From the NCBI GenBank assembly GCA_945861665.1, contig CAMAVS010000001.1:210403-274402 (forward strand): 64,000 nt of DNA, given 5' to 3'. Source of the DNA: Chitinophaga pinensis (GTDB lineage Bacteria; Bacteroidota; Bacteroidia; UBA4408). Below, one piece after another: positions 53,469 to 62,978 of this stretch. Numbering within the stretch: the stretch's first letter is position 1; each line of letters begins with the position of its first letter. The translations under genes were made by a program, and so were the position numbers. The notes under the pieces were generated by a model. That model did no database searches. It was not told where the DNA came from and saw nothing but the letters and a program-made list of their open reading frames with translations.

Positions 53469-53765
53469 TTATTTATTTAAAAAGGACACACATTTATCTA
53501 TTTCCCGCACTAATTCGTTTATCTTTAATTTAACATCCGACATTTTGTCATCGGATGGGGCTTCGGACAAACGCGAAGCCAATTTCATTATTTTATTCTT
53601 ATCTTCTAATTCGTTAATCTTTAATTGCTGCTGCTCAATACTATTAATTAATTTTAGATGCTGTTCGGTTAATCTGCCATTCTCCTCGAGCGATTTTTTA
53701 TGCAAATGTATCAATGTTTCTATTTTCGACCCCAAACTGGTAACTGCCATTTCTAAGTTTTCCAT
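53469..53765 (-). CDS. Short coiled-coil protein upstream of zapA
   Basis: A 98-residue, almost wholly helical protein; heptad-like pattern from residue 10 to 65 (IETLIHLHKKSLEENGRLTE, KINELEDKNKIMKLASRL). Small coiled-coil genes directly before zapA are common in Bacteroidota and may be functional analogues of ZapB; this is inference from position. A consensus promoter lies directly upstream. Confidence 0.75.
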   Translation of the reverse strand: MENLEMAVTSLGSKIETLIHLHKKSLEENGRLTEQHLKLINSIEQQQLKINELEDKNKIMKLASRLSEAPSDDKMSDVKLKINELVREIDKCVSFLNK

Positions 53766-53798
53766 TCCATGTATTGATTCATATTCTTGTTATTGGCA

Positions 53799-53829
53799 CA
53801 AAGTTAAGCCAATACCAAGAATATGCAAA
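53799..53829 (-). promoter_or_regulatory. Bacteroidota-type promoter of the zapA operon
   Basis: On the reverse strand TTTG (53829 to 53826), a 19-nt spacer, and TAACTTTG (53806 to 53799). A full consensus match, 33 nt ahead of the coiled-coil gene start. Confidence 0.7.
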
Positions 53830-53921
53830 TTTTTGAACGTTTGTTTGTGTAAATCTTTGTGATAGAGCTATTGCTTAAAGTGTTTAAATAATGAATATTT
53901 ACCCTTTATAGACTATTAAAA

Positions 53922-55649
53922 TTGGCATTAAAAGGATTTTTCACTCTTTTTCTTTATTTTTTGTACCTCACAGGATTGTTGGCTCAAAATCCTTACCAAA
54001 AAAATTATTTCATCTCACCCCTGGACATTCCACTATCTATGTCGGGAAATTTTGGAGAGCTGCGACCAAACCATTTACATTCGGGAATTGATTTAAAAAC
54101 AGATGGTAAAGAAGGACTTCATGTTTTTGCTGCTGCCGATGGCTATATATCCAGAATAAAAATTTCGCCCTTTGGATATGGAAATGCTCTGTATATAACT
54201 CATTCCAATGGTTACATCACCGTTTATGGTCATTTACAGAGCTATAATACTAAAATTAATGAGTATGTTAAAAAAGTACAATATCAGAGGGAATCATTTG
54301 AAATAGATATTTTTCCGACACCTAATGAATTAAAGGTAAAACAAAGCGAAATTATTGCGCTTTCTGGAAATAGCGGAGGCTCGGAAGGTCCGCATTTGCA
54401 TTTTGAGATTCGCGATGACAAATCGGAATGGCCAATAAATCCATTATTTTTTGATTTCAACATTGCGGATACTATTAAACCATCTATATCATTGATTGAA
54501 GTATATCCTTTAAACGAAATTAGTTTTGTAAACAACCGAAATACTCCAATAAAAGTGGATGTTCAAAACGATAAAAAAACGGGGATACTTTCACTTTCAA
54601 CAAAAGATACAATTAGAGTACACGGCATAATTGGTTTTGGAATAATTACTACAGATACTGAAAATGGAAGCTCTAACCCAAATGGCACCTACTCGGTTGC
54701 ACTCAACATTGATGGAGAAACCGTTTACGAGCACAGCATCGACAAATTCAGCTTCGACCAAACACGTTACGTAAATGCACACATTGATTATGCCGAAAAA
54801 ATTAAAAACTCCATTAAGATACAAAGAAGCTTTGTTTCTCCAAATAATAAACTACCCATTTACAAAATAAAAAAGAAGAGGGGCGTATACGTGTTTAACG
54901 ATGATTCAATTCATAGTGTTATTTATACTGTAAAAGATATTTTTAATAACTCAAGTGAACTTAGCTTTATAGTGCTAAGCGATTCTAAAGTAAAAATGAG
55001 TGAGCTCCCAATTTCCTCTCCAAACTACGCAGCAACTTTTCTATTTGACCATATTAACACTTTTAAAACTAAAAATATTTCAATTGACTTTCCCAAAAAT
55101 GTATTATACGAAGATTTAAAATTCGATTATTTTATGAGCGACTCCATAAAAGGGTTTTCGCCAATTCACCACATCCACTATGAAACTATACCATTACACA
55201 GCAGTTATAGTTTATTCATAAAAGGGAATGTACCTGATTCATTGAAAAAAAAAGCACTTATTGTTTCCTTGGATGAAAAAGGAAAGCCCACCAGCGAAGG
55301 GGGAGAATGGACTAAAAATGGAGTACTTACCAAAACGCGTTCGTTTGGAAATTTCTCTATTTCAATTGACACTGTTGCTCCCATCATAAAAGCAATAAAC
55401 ATAAATGCCGATAAAAATGTGGCTAAAAACAAAACACTTGAAATGGGTATTTATGACAATCTTTCGGGCATAGCATCCTACCGAGGTACAATGGACAATA
55501 AATGGATTTTGTTTGAATACGATGCAAAAGAAAGAAGGCTATTTTACACATTTGATGATAGCATAAAAAGTGGTGAGCATACATTGGAACTTACCGTAAA
55601 AGACAATAAAGGAAATACTTCCAAATATTATGCAAATATAAAAAGATAA
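53922..55649 (+). CDS. Secreted M23 family peptidase (LytM-like)
   Basis: A 575-residue protein. The frame is closed upstream by a stop at 53892 and has no ATG before the signal peptide, so TTG at 53922 is the likely start (ALKGFFTLFLYFLYLTGLLA). The M23 domain spans about residues 40-190: LRPNHLHSGIDLKTDG holds the zinc His and Asp, YVYGHL-type sequence follows (ITVYGHLQSY), and GPHLHFEI gives the HxH ligands. The remaining 380 residues are beta-rich and unassigned. It would cut peptidoglycan crosslinks. It is divergent from the zapA operon, and the TIGR02757 gene follows after 2 nt. Confidence 0.88.
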   Translation: MALKGFFTLFLYFLYLTGLLAQNPYQKNYFISPLDIPLSMSGNFGELRPNHLHSGIDLKTDGKEGLHVFAAADGYISRIKISPFGYGNALYITHSNGYITVYGHLQSYNTKINEYVKKVQYQRESFEIDIFPTPNELKVKQSEIIALSGNSGGSEGPHLHFEIRDDKSEWPINPLFFDFNIADTIKPSISLIEVYPLNEISFVNNRNTPIKVDVQNDKKTGILSLSTKDTIRVHGIIGFGIITTDTENGSSNPNGTYSVALNIDGETVYEHSIDKFSFDQTRYVNAHIDYAEKIKNSIKIQRSFVSPNNKLPIYKIKKKRGVYVFNDDSIHSVIYTVKDIFNNSSELSFIVLSDSKVKMSELPISSPNYAATFLFDHINTFKTKNISIDFPKNVLYEDLKFDYFMSDSIKGFSPIHHIHYETIPLHSSYSLFIKGNVPDSLKKKALIVSLDEKGKPTSEGGEWTKNGVLTKTRSFGNFSISIDTVAPIIKAININADKNVAKNKTLEMGIYDNLSGIASYRGTMDNKWILFEYDAKERRLFYTFDDSIKSGEHTLELTVKDNKGNTSKYYANIKR

Positions 55650-55651
55650 AG

Positions 55652-56431
55652 GTGCATTTTACAAATCAAGAGCTGTTTGAATTGTTGGAGGAAAAGGCCG
55701 ACATATATAACCGTACTTCCTTTATTGAAACCGACCCCATTCAAATTCCTCATCAATTCACAAAAAAAGAAGACATTGAAATTGCCGGTTTTTTAGTTGC
55801 AACCATTGCTTGGGGACAACGCAAAAGTATCATCAACAACGGAAACAAACTAATGCAGATAATGGGAAGTAGTCCCCACGAATTTATTATGGACTTTGCA
55901 GAGAAAAGCAAAAGTCATTCATCTTTTGTGCACCGCACCTTTAATGGCATTGATTGTAACTATTTTTTTGCAGCACTTAAAAACATTTACCAAAAACACG
56001 GTGGACTAGAGAAAGTATTCAGCAAAAACATAAACAAAAAAACAATAGACCTTAAAGAACAAATCATCAATTTCAGACATGTATTTTTTGAACTGAACCA
56101 TCCCTTACGCACATTAAAACATATTTCCAATCCGGCAGACAATTCTGCAGCAAAACGCATCAACATGTATTTACGATGGATGGTACGAAATGACAAACGT
56201 GGTGTTGATTTCGGATTATGGAAAAATATTTCCCCTTCCCTACTCTCTTGTCCATTGGATGTACACTCAGGAGGTGTAGCACGTAAATTGGAGATATTAA
56301 AACGCACTCAAAACGATTGGAAAGCTGTTGAAGAGTTAAGTAACAAGCTAAAGTCATTTAACCCAAAAGACCCAATTAAATATGACTATGCGCTATTTGG
56401 CTTGGGTGCCTTTGAAGGATTTAATAAATAA
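55652..56431 (+). CDS. TIGR02757 family (DUF2400) protein
   Basis: A 259-residue protein of the TIGR02757 family, widespread and uncharacterised. Characteristic segments are IETDPIQIPHQFTKKEDIEI near residue 25, VATIAWGQRKSIINN near 49, KRINMYLRWMVRNDKRGVDF near 168 and LDVHSGGVARKLEI near 204. The last resembles a DNA-glycosylase-like helix-hairpin-helix pattern (LDVHSGG), but activity is unknown. The start is GTG, 2 nt after the M23 peptidase gene. Confidence 0.88.
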   Translation: MHFTNQELFELLEEKADIYNRTSFIETDPIQIPHQFTKKEDIEIAGFLVATIAWGQRKSIINNGNKLMQIMGSSPHEFIMDFAEKSKSHSSFVHRTFNGIDCNYFFAALKNIYQKHGGLEKVFSKNINKKTIDLKEQIINFRHVFFELNHPLRTLKHISNPADNSAAKRINMYLRWMVRNDKRGVDFGLWKNISPSLLSCPLDVHSGGVARKLEILKRTQNDWKAVEELSNKLKSFNPKDPIKYDYALFGLGAFEGFNK

Positions 56432-56448
56432 AAAAAGCTGATAGAATT

Positions 56449-57588
56449 TTACTTCAAAATCTCCCTAGCAATAACCATTTTTTGAATTTCGGAAGTGCCC
56501 TCGCCAATGGTACACAATTTTGAATCGCGGTAAAACTTCTCCACCGGAAAATCTTTTGTATAACCATATCCTCCAAAAATTTGTACAGCATCGGTACTTA
56601 CCCGAACAGCTACTTCCGAACTATAATACTTAGCAAAAGCACCTTCTTTGGTAACCTTCATTCCTTTATTTTTGAGGTCGGCAGCTTTAAAAGTAAGCAA
56701 TTCTGCAGCATCTATTTCGGTTGCCATATCAGCCAATTTAAAAGCAATTGCTTGAAATTTTGAAATAGGCTGACCAAATTGTTCACGCTCTTTAGAATAT
56801 TTTAAAGCTGCTTCATAAGCACCCTTTGCAATTCCTAATCCAAGTGATGCAATCGAAATTCTACCACCATCCAAAACCTTCATTGCTTGCACAAATCCAT
56901 CCCCTACTTTACCCAATACCTGAGATTTATGAATTTTGCAATCGGTAAAAATCATTTCGGCAGTTTCGGATGCACGCATTCCCAATTTATTTTCCTTTTT
57001 ACCACCCGCAAAACCGGGTGTACCCCTATCTACAACAAAAGCAGTAATCCCATGCGAATCCAACAATTCACCAGTACGTGCCAAAACAACTGCCACATCA
57101 CCCGAAATACCGTGAGTTATCCAATTTTTTGCTCCGTTTAAAATATAATAATCACCATCCTCTTTTGCCGTAGTTTTCATTCGCAAAGCATCCGATCCCG
57201 TATTTGCTTCGGTTAGCCCCCAAGCACCAATCCAATCGGCAGTAGCTAATTTTGGTAAATATTTTTTCTTTTGTTCCTCGTTTCCGAATTGCATGATATG
57301 TCCTATACACAATGAATTGTGAGCTGCCATCGACAAACCAATGGAGCCACATATTTTTGATAATTCCGTTATTGCAGTTACATACTCGGTATACGAAAAA
57401 CCTGAACCTCCATACTCGGTTGGCACCAATACTCCCATCAAGCCTAATTCACCTAATTTCTTAAATATCTGTACCGGAAACTCTTGCGATTCGTCCCATT
57501 CCATCATTTTCGGTCGTATATGCTCGTCACCAAATTTTTTAATCATATCAGCAATCATCAGCTGATTTTCAGTCATTGAAAAATCCAT
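56449..57588 (-). CDS. Acyl-CoA dehydrogenase
   Basis: A 379-residue flavin enzyme with the three usual domains. [20 protein letters not shown] near residue 128 and [19 protein letters not shown] contact [23 protein letters not shown] and GREQFGQ-type sequence ([20 protein letters not shown]) lie in the C-terminal domain, and the catalytic Glu is in [18 protein letters not shown]. It takes the alpha-beta hydrogens of acyl-CoA, probably short or medium chain. It is the last gene of the run that begins with SCO. Confidence 0.93.
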   Translation of the reverse strand: MDFSMTENQLMIADMIKKFGDEHIRPKMMEWDESQEFPVQIFKKLGELGLMGVLVPTEYGGSGFSYTEYVTAITELSKICGSIGLSMAAHNSLCIGHIMQFGNEEQKKKYLPKLATADWIGAWGLTEANTGSDALRMKTTAKEDGDYYILNGAKNWITHGISGDVAVVLARTGELLDSHGITAFVVDRGTPGFAGGKKENKLGMRASETAEMIFTDCKIHKSQVLGKVGDGFVQAMKVLDGGRISIASLGLGIAKGAYEAALKYSKEREQFGQPISKFQAIAFKLADMATEIDAAELLTFKAADLKNKGMKVTKEGAFAKYYSSEVAVRVSTDAVQIFGGYGYTKDFPVEKFYRDSKLCTIGEGTSEIQKMVIAREILK

Positions 57589-57600
57589 AATCTTATATTT

Positions 57601-58128
57601 CTAATAGGTTACTAAACTAACTATTTTTTGTGAATACTTATTCAATTTTTGTCTTCCTTTTAAAAAAGAAAGCTCTACCAAAAAAGAGAAACCAATCACA
57701 TTTGCTTCCTGTAATTTTATCAATTCTGCTGCTGCTGCTGCTGTCCCTCCAGTCGCCAACAAATCATCGTGAACCATTACATTCCATCCTTTTTTCAAGC
57801 TATCAAGATGCATTTCTATTTCAGCACTTCCGTATTCTAAATCATACTTATAAAAAATTGTTTTATAAGGCAACTTTCCTTTTTTTCGAACTGTTACAAA
57901 AGGCACGTTCAATTTAGAAGCCAACATCATTCCAAACAAAAAACCACGACTCTCAACACCTACAATTGCGTCTATTTTGGTATCGGCAAATGAAATAGCG
58001 AATTCATCAATAATATCTCGACACAAAATAGGGTCTTCCAAAATGGGCATAATATCTTTAAATAAAATTCCAGGTTTTGGAAAATCGGCAACATCACGAA
58101 TGGTATTAATAATTCTCTCTTTTATCAT
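57601..58128 (-). CDS. apt: Adenine phosphoribosyltransferase
   Basis: A 175-residue purine salvage enzyme forming AMP from adenine and PRPP. IRDVADFPKPGILFKDIMP at residue 11, VGVESRGFLFG near 57 and the PRPP motif VMVHDDLLATGGTAAAAAEL near 117 are diagnostic. Six CTG units (57726-57743) encode most of the alanine run after the PRPP motif. Its ATG overlaps the helix-hairpin-helix gene by 4 nt. Confidence 0.96.
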   Translation of the reverse strand: MIKERIINTIRDVADFPKPGILFKDIMPILEDPILCRDIIDEFAISFADTKIDAIVGVESRGFLFGMMLASKLNVPFVTVRKKGKLPYKTIFYKYDLEYGSAEIEMHLDSLKKGWNVMVHDDLLATGGTAAAAAELIKLQEANVIGFSFLVELSFLKGRQKLNKYSQKIVSLVTY

Positions 58129-59036
58129 TCTTCAACAGTTAAATAGGGTGCAATTTTACGGAACAATTCCTCATTTACCAAAACACACTTTTTTATGTCT
58201 GCCACACTTTTATATGTTCCGTGTGTTTCTCTGTACAAAACCAAAGCTTTAGCAATTGAAAAACGCATATAGGGATGCTTTTTTAACTGATCGATAGTAG
58301 CATAATTAACATCAAGCTTTCTAATATTTTCGTTGTTCAATGTAAGGTAACAAATCATTTTATCGTACAATACAGTATCCAAATTTTGAACTTCTTTTAA
58401 TTGCTCCTTATTATAAAACCCACCCAGAATGCTCCTGTATTTAATAATATTTATTGCTGTAATAGAATCTATTACAGGCACATACAGCAATTCGTAAGCA
58501 TTTGCACTATTTAATTCTATGTCTCTTTTTATAATTGTTGCTTTTAAACTTTTTTCAATCTCAATTTTAACGACATTTATATGAATAAATGGTTCAATTA
58601 AAGCATACATTTCGGGACTTATACAATACATTTTTTTGACATCTTCCATGTCATAAAAACGTCCGCCTTTTGCTTCATAATTCTTTATACTTTTAATTTG
58701 TTTATCAGACAAACCCAATCTTCTCCAATCACTGTCGGGTAAATTATTCGGATCAAATTCAAATAATTCGACTTTTGTGTACACCTTTTTTTCTCTTTCA
58801 TAATCAACAATATGTTGATTACTGTAGCCTTCAAAAGTATTTGAATCTAAGTGATGAAATTTTTCAAACGCTGAAATTTCCTTTTCAAATTCGGCAAAAT
58901 TACTAATTTTTACACTTTTACTGTTCGACAAGTAATACGAGTATGCTAACAACAGTATACATACAAAACTAAGTACGAATGCACCGTTTCGTTCACGCCT
59001 GTTAAAAGAAAAATAATTTTTAAAAAAGCGTTTCAA
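58125..59036 (-). CDS. Membrane-anchored helix-hairpin-helix protein
   Basis: A 303-residue protein with one N-terminal transmembrane segment (about residues 19-37, GAFVLSFVCILLLAYSYYL). Three ComEA-like helix-hairpin-helix units follow near residues 90, 175 and 240 (for example NLPDSDWRRLGLSDKQIKSI, NSANAYELLYVP and NYATIDQLKKHPYMRFSIAK). The motif usually binds DNA without sequence specificity. A role in DNA uptake is possible, but other competence genes are absent here. It overlaps apt by 4 nt. Confidence 0.82.
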   Translation of the reverse strand: MKRFFKNYFSFNRRERNGAFVLSFVCILLLAYSYYLSNSKSVKISNFAEFEKEISAFEKFHHLDSNTFEGYSNQHIVDYEREKKVYTKVELFEFDPNNLPDSDWRRLGLSDKQIKSIKNYEAKGGRFYDMEDVKKMYCISPEMYALIEPFIHINVVKIEIEKSLKATIIKRDIELNSANAYELLYVPVIDSITAINIIKYRSILGGFYNKEQLKEVQNLDTVLYDKMICYLTLNNENIRKLDVNYATIDQLKKHPYMRFSIAKALVLYRETHGTYKSVADIKKCVLVNEELFRKIAPYLTVEE

Positions 59037-59048
59037 AAATTTCGATTT

Positions 59049-60494
59049 TTATTTCCGTTGTGTCAGATAATAAATTGGAATACCCAATAACACCAATATT
59101 AATCCCATTGTAGTGTTTCTTGTATCGTACATTAATAAGGTTATGCAAATAGCAATAGTAATCACAATATACAATGCCGGAATTATAGGATAACCAAAGG
59201 CTTTATAAGGTCGTTCGGTATCCGGTTCTTTTTTTCGAAGTATAAAAATACCTACAATACATAAAATATAAAATATTAAGGAGGCAAAAGTACAATATGC
59301 CAGCAAGTCGCTGTATTTGCCAGACAGACACAATATACAAGCCCAAACGCATTGTATAGTTAAAGCATACGATGGGACATTTTTATCATTGATACGCGAT
59401 GCTTTTTTAAAAAACAAACCGTCTTTCGACATTGCATAAAACAAACGTGCACTGCTAAGTATTGCACCATTGTTACATCCAAAAGTTGAAACCATAATCA
59501 AGCCAGCCATTATATAAATCGCATAATTTCCAAAAATCATAGATGCTGCTGCAGTACCTACCCTATCATTAGCCGCAAACTGAATTCCCTGTTCAACAAA
59601 ACCTGCTCCATTGGGAACACCCTTTAAAGGAAGTAAAGACAAGTATGCTACGTTGGCGAGTATATAAACAATGGTAACCAAGGTAGTTCCTAAAAACAAA
59701 CTTCTTGGAATATTCTTTTGGGGGTCTTTTATTTCGGAAGCAATAAAGGTTATACTGTTCCAAGCATCACTCGAAAAAAGTGAATTGATCATAGTGGCAC
59801 CCATAGCACCTAACAATGCAAAACCGGCAAGGGGTAGTATAGATATTGTTCCATCACTTTCAACAGTAGTTTTTGAGGCACTCCACATATCTGTAAAGTT
59901 AACAGAAAGTGTATCTGTTTTAAATGCCATTGCTATTCCTAAAACTATAAGGGCAAAAAGTGCGAGCAATTTTGCTGCTGTAAAAACCAGTTGAATTATT
60001 TTTACATTCTTAACACCTCTGCTGTTAATAAATGTAAGCAGAATAATACTCGACATAGCTAAAAGTTGAGCATAAGTAATTTTAAAAACGGCACTTACCG
60101 TTATAAAATCATTGTTGAGTGCAGGAAAAAAAACCGAAGTGAATTTTGCAAATGCAACAGCTACGGCAGCTATTAAACCGGTTTGAATTACCGTAAAAGC
60201 CGTCCAACCATATAAAAAAGAAACCATTTTTCCATAAGCGCGCTGCAAATAAACATACTGCCCACCTGCCTGAGGCATCATCCCGGCAAGTTCACCGTAA
60301 CTCAATGCTGCTGAAATGGTAATAAGTCCTGTAATAAGCCAAAGAAGTAATATATAACCCGATGAACCTAAATCACGGGCCATAAAAGTAGTTACAATAA
60401 ATATCCCCGAACCTATCATTGAGCCTGCTACTATACTTGTAGCGTCAATTAAACCAAGACTTCTTTTTAATTCGGGTTTGGTTTCTTGTTCCAT
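59049..60494 (-). CDS. APC family amino acid permease
   Basis: A 481-residue transporter with twelve transmembrane segments. The N-terminal IVAGSMIGSGIFIVT near residue 21 is the APC substrate/sodium site motif. YGELAGMMPQAGGQYVYLQR near 66 follows the family pattern. Similarity to LAT-type permeases with a conserved FASLIFYILCIVGIFILRKK near 400 suggests a neutral amino acid antiporter or symporter. The substrate is not assigned. It lies 14 nt downstream of the DUF4139 gene. Confidence 0.9.
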   Translation of the reverse strand: MEQETKPELKRSLGLIDATSIVAGSMIGSGIFIVTTFMARDLGSSGYILLLWLITGLITISAALSYGELAGMMPQAGGQYVYLQRAYGKMVSFLYGWTAFTVIQTGLIAAVAVAFAKFTSVFFPALNNDFITVSAVFKITYAQLLAMSSIILLTFINSRGVKNVKIIQLVFTAAKLLALFALIVLGIAMAFKTDTLSVNFTDMWSASKTTVESDGTISILPLAGFALLGAMGATMINSLFSSDAWNSITFIASEIKDPQKNIPRSLFLGTTLVTIVYILANVAYLSLLPLKGVPNGAGFVEQGIQFAANDRVGTAAASMIFGNYAIYIMAGLIMVSTFGCNNGAILSSARLFYAMSKDGLFFKKASRINDKNVPSYALTIQCVWACILCLSGKYSDLLAYCTFASLIFYILCIVGIFILRKKEPDTERPYKAFGYPIIPALYIVITIAICITLLMYDTRNTTMGLILVLLGIPIYYLTQRK

Positions 60495-60508
60495 TTATTG
60501 TAACATAA

Positions 60509-62155
60509 TTAAAAGGAGGGGACTGATATGGTTCTATACTTTTTCTTGGCAGGCTGCTTATAATTCTTTGGGTATTTAACTGAATAACTGAATATTATTT
60601 TTTGAGTTTCTCCAGGTGCCAACTTTAATTTCCAATTTAATTTCCCACTTAATTTATCCAAATTTCCACTTGTTATTTCAACCACTGTCACATCAATGCT
60701 GTTATCCTGAGAAACAGGTATCTGGTCTTGCAATTCAATATTTACAACACTTTCACGATTATTTTTAATGGTCGTTTCATACAAAAATGTTTCTTTCACA
60801 CTGTTTCCTACAATGTGTCTTTCATACGAGTTAACTCTCTTTACACGATTAACCGCAACCTTCTTGTCTCTTCCCAAAGATACCATCAAGGTATCTTCAA
60901 TATCATTCGTATTTACAAATGATTGCCCTAAATACGTACCGTTGAAATAAATATTTGCTTGTCCTGAAATAAGGTTACGTTCGTTCCATCCGGTAATTTT
61001 GGCAACTAAAAAAGCATCGTCATCCATTTTAGGAATCGCAAAATGCTCGTATTTAGCAGGGGTCTCATAACTTGTCACATCTACTGTATAAGGTTTTGAG
61101 TCGCTAATAATAGTATACGGAGTAAGAATATCAAATTCGGCACTTAATTCACTCACATCAATTTTTTGAAATTTCACTTTTGATGTATCAACAGCATTAT
61201 AAGGTTTCCCTTTTTGATATGGATTATTACGCAATCCGTTCACTGCAATATCTTCCTCGTAATTCGAATTTCGAATATTACTCTCATTGCTCAGTGTCCA
61301 GGAATCGAGTGTTGGTTTTTCCGCACCTTGTTTCGGGTCGGCAGTAGATAATTTTAGTTTTACATCCTTCCAATCAAGCCCGCAATTATTAAACATTACT
61401 GCTCTATATACAAGGGTAATAGGCTTATCAATTCCATCTGTTCGGATATCATATTTAGGAGCCCAACCTGCTCCATCCACAATGTACTTAAATTCAAAAA
61501 CTGCTTGTTCATCTTTATTTGAAATTACGACAACAGTAATTTCAGAGGAAGGAGGATTAAATACAGCATTTAGTTCACTCAGCTGCTTATTTATGTTGCT
61601 CAATTCAGCGGCTAGTTTTTTTTCTTTTTTTAGAAGTTGAAATACTAATTTATTTATTTCATTATTTCTGTCTCGAAAAAAATCAGCTGCAGCTTCAATT
61701 TCCTCTACCAGTATACCCTTTTGTGTACCTCCAATAGCTTCATTTTTGAACAACAAATCTTTCTCTTTCTGTAATGTTTCTCTTTCATTAGCAACCATCG
61801 TTAATTGGTCATTTACGCTTTCGGAAGAATCTCTTAGTATTTTAATATTGGGGTTATCTACCTTTTTTACTAAATAATTTATTTTGCTGTTTACCGACAA
61901 AATGGTAACGTCTTTCGGCAATACATCCACAGAAATGCTTTTACTATCGAGCTTGGGAGATAAACTGGTGAAGGTTATTGTATTTTTCCCTTTAGATAAT
62001 TTAACTTTTGCATTATGGTGAATTTCGGCACCACTCATATAAACGGTTACCGATGTTACTTCAGACTTAACACATTTTTCAACATCCGCTGCCTGAACCA
62101 TGTATGTGTATGCAAATACAATCAACAAGAGAAGTATGCACTTGTTTTTTTTCAT
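60509..62155 (-). CDS. DUF4139/MuiA family exported protein
   Basis: A 548-residue protein with a signal peptide ending MVQAA. The N-terminal DUF4140 part begins VTSVTVYMSGAEIHHNAKVK near residue 35, with a coiled coil near 105-190. The DUF4139 domain follows (VDGAGWAPKYDIRTDG near 226, RAVMFNNCGLDWKDVKLKLS near 250, and YPKNYKQP near the C-terminus). Members are known as mucoidy inhibitor A homologues; the biochemical role is unknown. It is probably periplasmic. Confidence 0.88.
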   Translation of the reverse strand: MKKNKCILLLLIVFAYTYMVQAADVEKCVKSEVTSVTVYMSGAEIHHNAKVKLSKGKNTITFTSLSPKLDSKSISVDVLPKDVTILSVNSKINYLVKKVDNPNIKILRDSSESVNDQLTMVANERETLQKEKDLLFKNEAIGGTQKGILVEEIEAAADFFRDRNNEINKLVFQLLKKEKKLAAELSNINKQLSELNAVFNPPSSEITVVVISNKDEQAVFEFKYIVDGAGWAPKYDIRTDGIDKPITLVYRAVMFNNCGLDWKDVKLKLSTADPKQGAEKPTLDSWTLSNESNIRNSNYEEDIAVNGLRNNPYQKGKPYNAVDTSKVKFQKIDVSELSAEFDILTPYTIISDSKPYTVDVTSYETPAKYEHFAIPKMDDDAFLVAKITGWNERNLISGQANIYFNGTYLGQSFVNTNDIEDTLMVSLGRDKKVAVNRVKRVNSYERHIVGNSVKETFLYETTIKNNRESVVNIELQDQIPVSQDNSIDVTVVEITSGNLDKLSGKLNWKLKLAPGETQKIIFSYSVKYPKNYKQPAKKKYRTISVPSF

Positions 62156-62182
62156 AATTTAGTTTATTTTTCTCTCTTCACT

Positions 62183-62848
62183 CTATTTTAAACTATTATT
62201 ATACTTCTCTTCTTTCATTAACAAAGTAATATCCGTTATTAGCTTATCCACTTCCTGTGGACTAGTTCCATCATAGTAGCCCCGTATATGCTTTTGTTTA
62301 TCGATAAGCACAAAATTTTGTGTGTGTATAAAATCATCCGGACCTCCATCCCCTTCTGCTGCATCTAAAAAATAGGACGTACGAGCAATGTCATACAAGC
62401 GCTTTTTATCGCCTGTTAAAAAATGCCACTGCTCGGTATTTGCATTGTGCTTTTTAGCATATTCAACCATTACCTCAACGCTGTCAGTTTCAGGATCAAC
62501 AGTGTGTGATAGTATTATCACATCAGGCTTCAACTTATTCGCTGCAGCAACCCGCTCCATTTGTTTGCTCATAACCGGACAAATACTATGACAAGTTGTG
62601 AAAAAATAATCTACTACTACATACTTACCTTCAATATCTTTTTGAGTTATGGTTTTATTTGCTTGGTCAGTAAAGCTAAAATCGCGAATGGTATGAAAAA
62701 CAGTATCCTTATGTACATTCACAGTTGATGGTCCGTAGTATGGAAAATACCGTAAAGGTTTTTTTGTATCGATGCCAAATAATGCATAAGCGGTAATCGC
62801 TGCCACAGCAAGTAAAATAATAACAGACACGATGGAATTCCTATTCAT
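62183..62848 (-). CDS. SCO1/SenC family copper chaperone-like protein
   Basis: A 221-residue protein with an N-terminal membrane anchor (residues 7-24) and a thioredoxin-like fold. The copper motif is TTCHSICPVM (CxxxCP) near residue 90, and the distal His lies in DDFIHTQNFVL near 170. SCO proteins insert copper into the CuA site of cytochrome c oxidase. No oxidase genes are in view. It leads the reverse-strand run to the DUF4139 and permease genes, which follow at 27 and 14 nt. Confidence 0.93.
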   Translation of the reverse strand: MNRNSIVSVIILLAVAAITAYALFGIDTKKPLRYFPYYGPSTVNVHKDTVFHTIRDFSFTDQANKTITQKDIEGKYVVVDYFFTTCHSICPVMSKQMERVAAANKLKPDVIILSHTVDPETDSVEVMVEYAKKHNANTEQWHFLTGDKKRLYDIARTSYFLDAAEGDGGPDDFIHTQNFVLIDKQKHIRGYYDGTSPQEVDKLITDITLLMKEEKYNNSLK

Positions 62849-62978
62849 ATACTTAATGTAAAAAACAGTGGGGTAATAAAATATTTATTTCTTATTTGTA
62901 GGAATTTTCTTCTTATTTGTAGGTGCTGGCTTTCCTTTCGGTTCAGACTTGTTCACCTTCTTTGGAATTTCAATTTTC

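Noticed and set aside
53852-53860. Possible promoter (AATCTTTG) for the M23 peptidase gene
   Set aside because: The first two bases do not match TAnnTTTG, and the spacing to a TTTG is not right.
57726-57743. Six CTG trinucleotides in apt as a phase-variable microsatellite
   Set aside because: Changes would be in frame and only alter the alanine count next to the PRPP loop; family members have alanine-rich sequence here.
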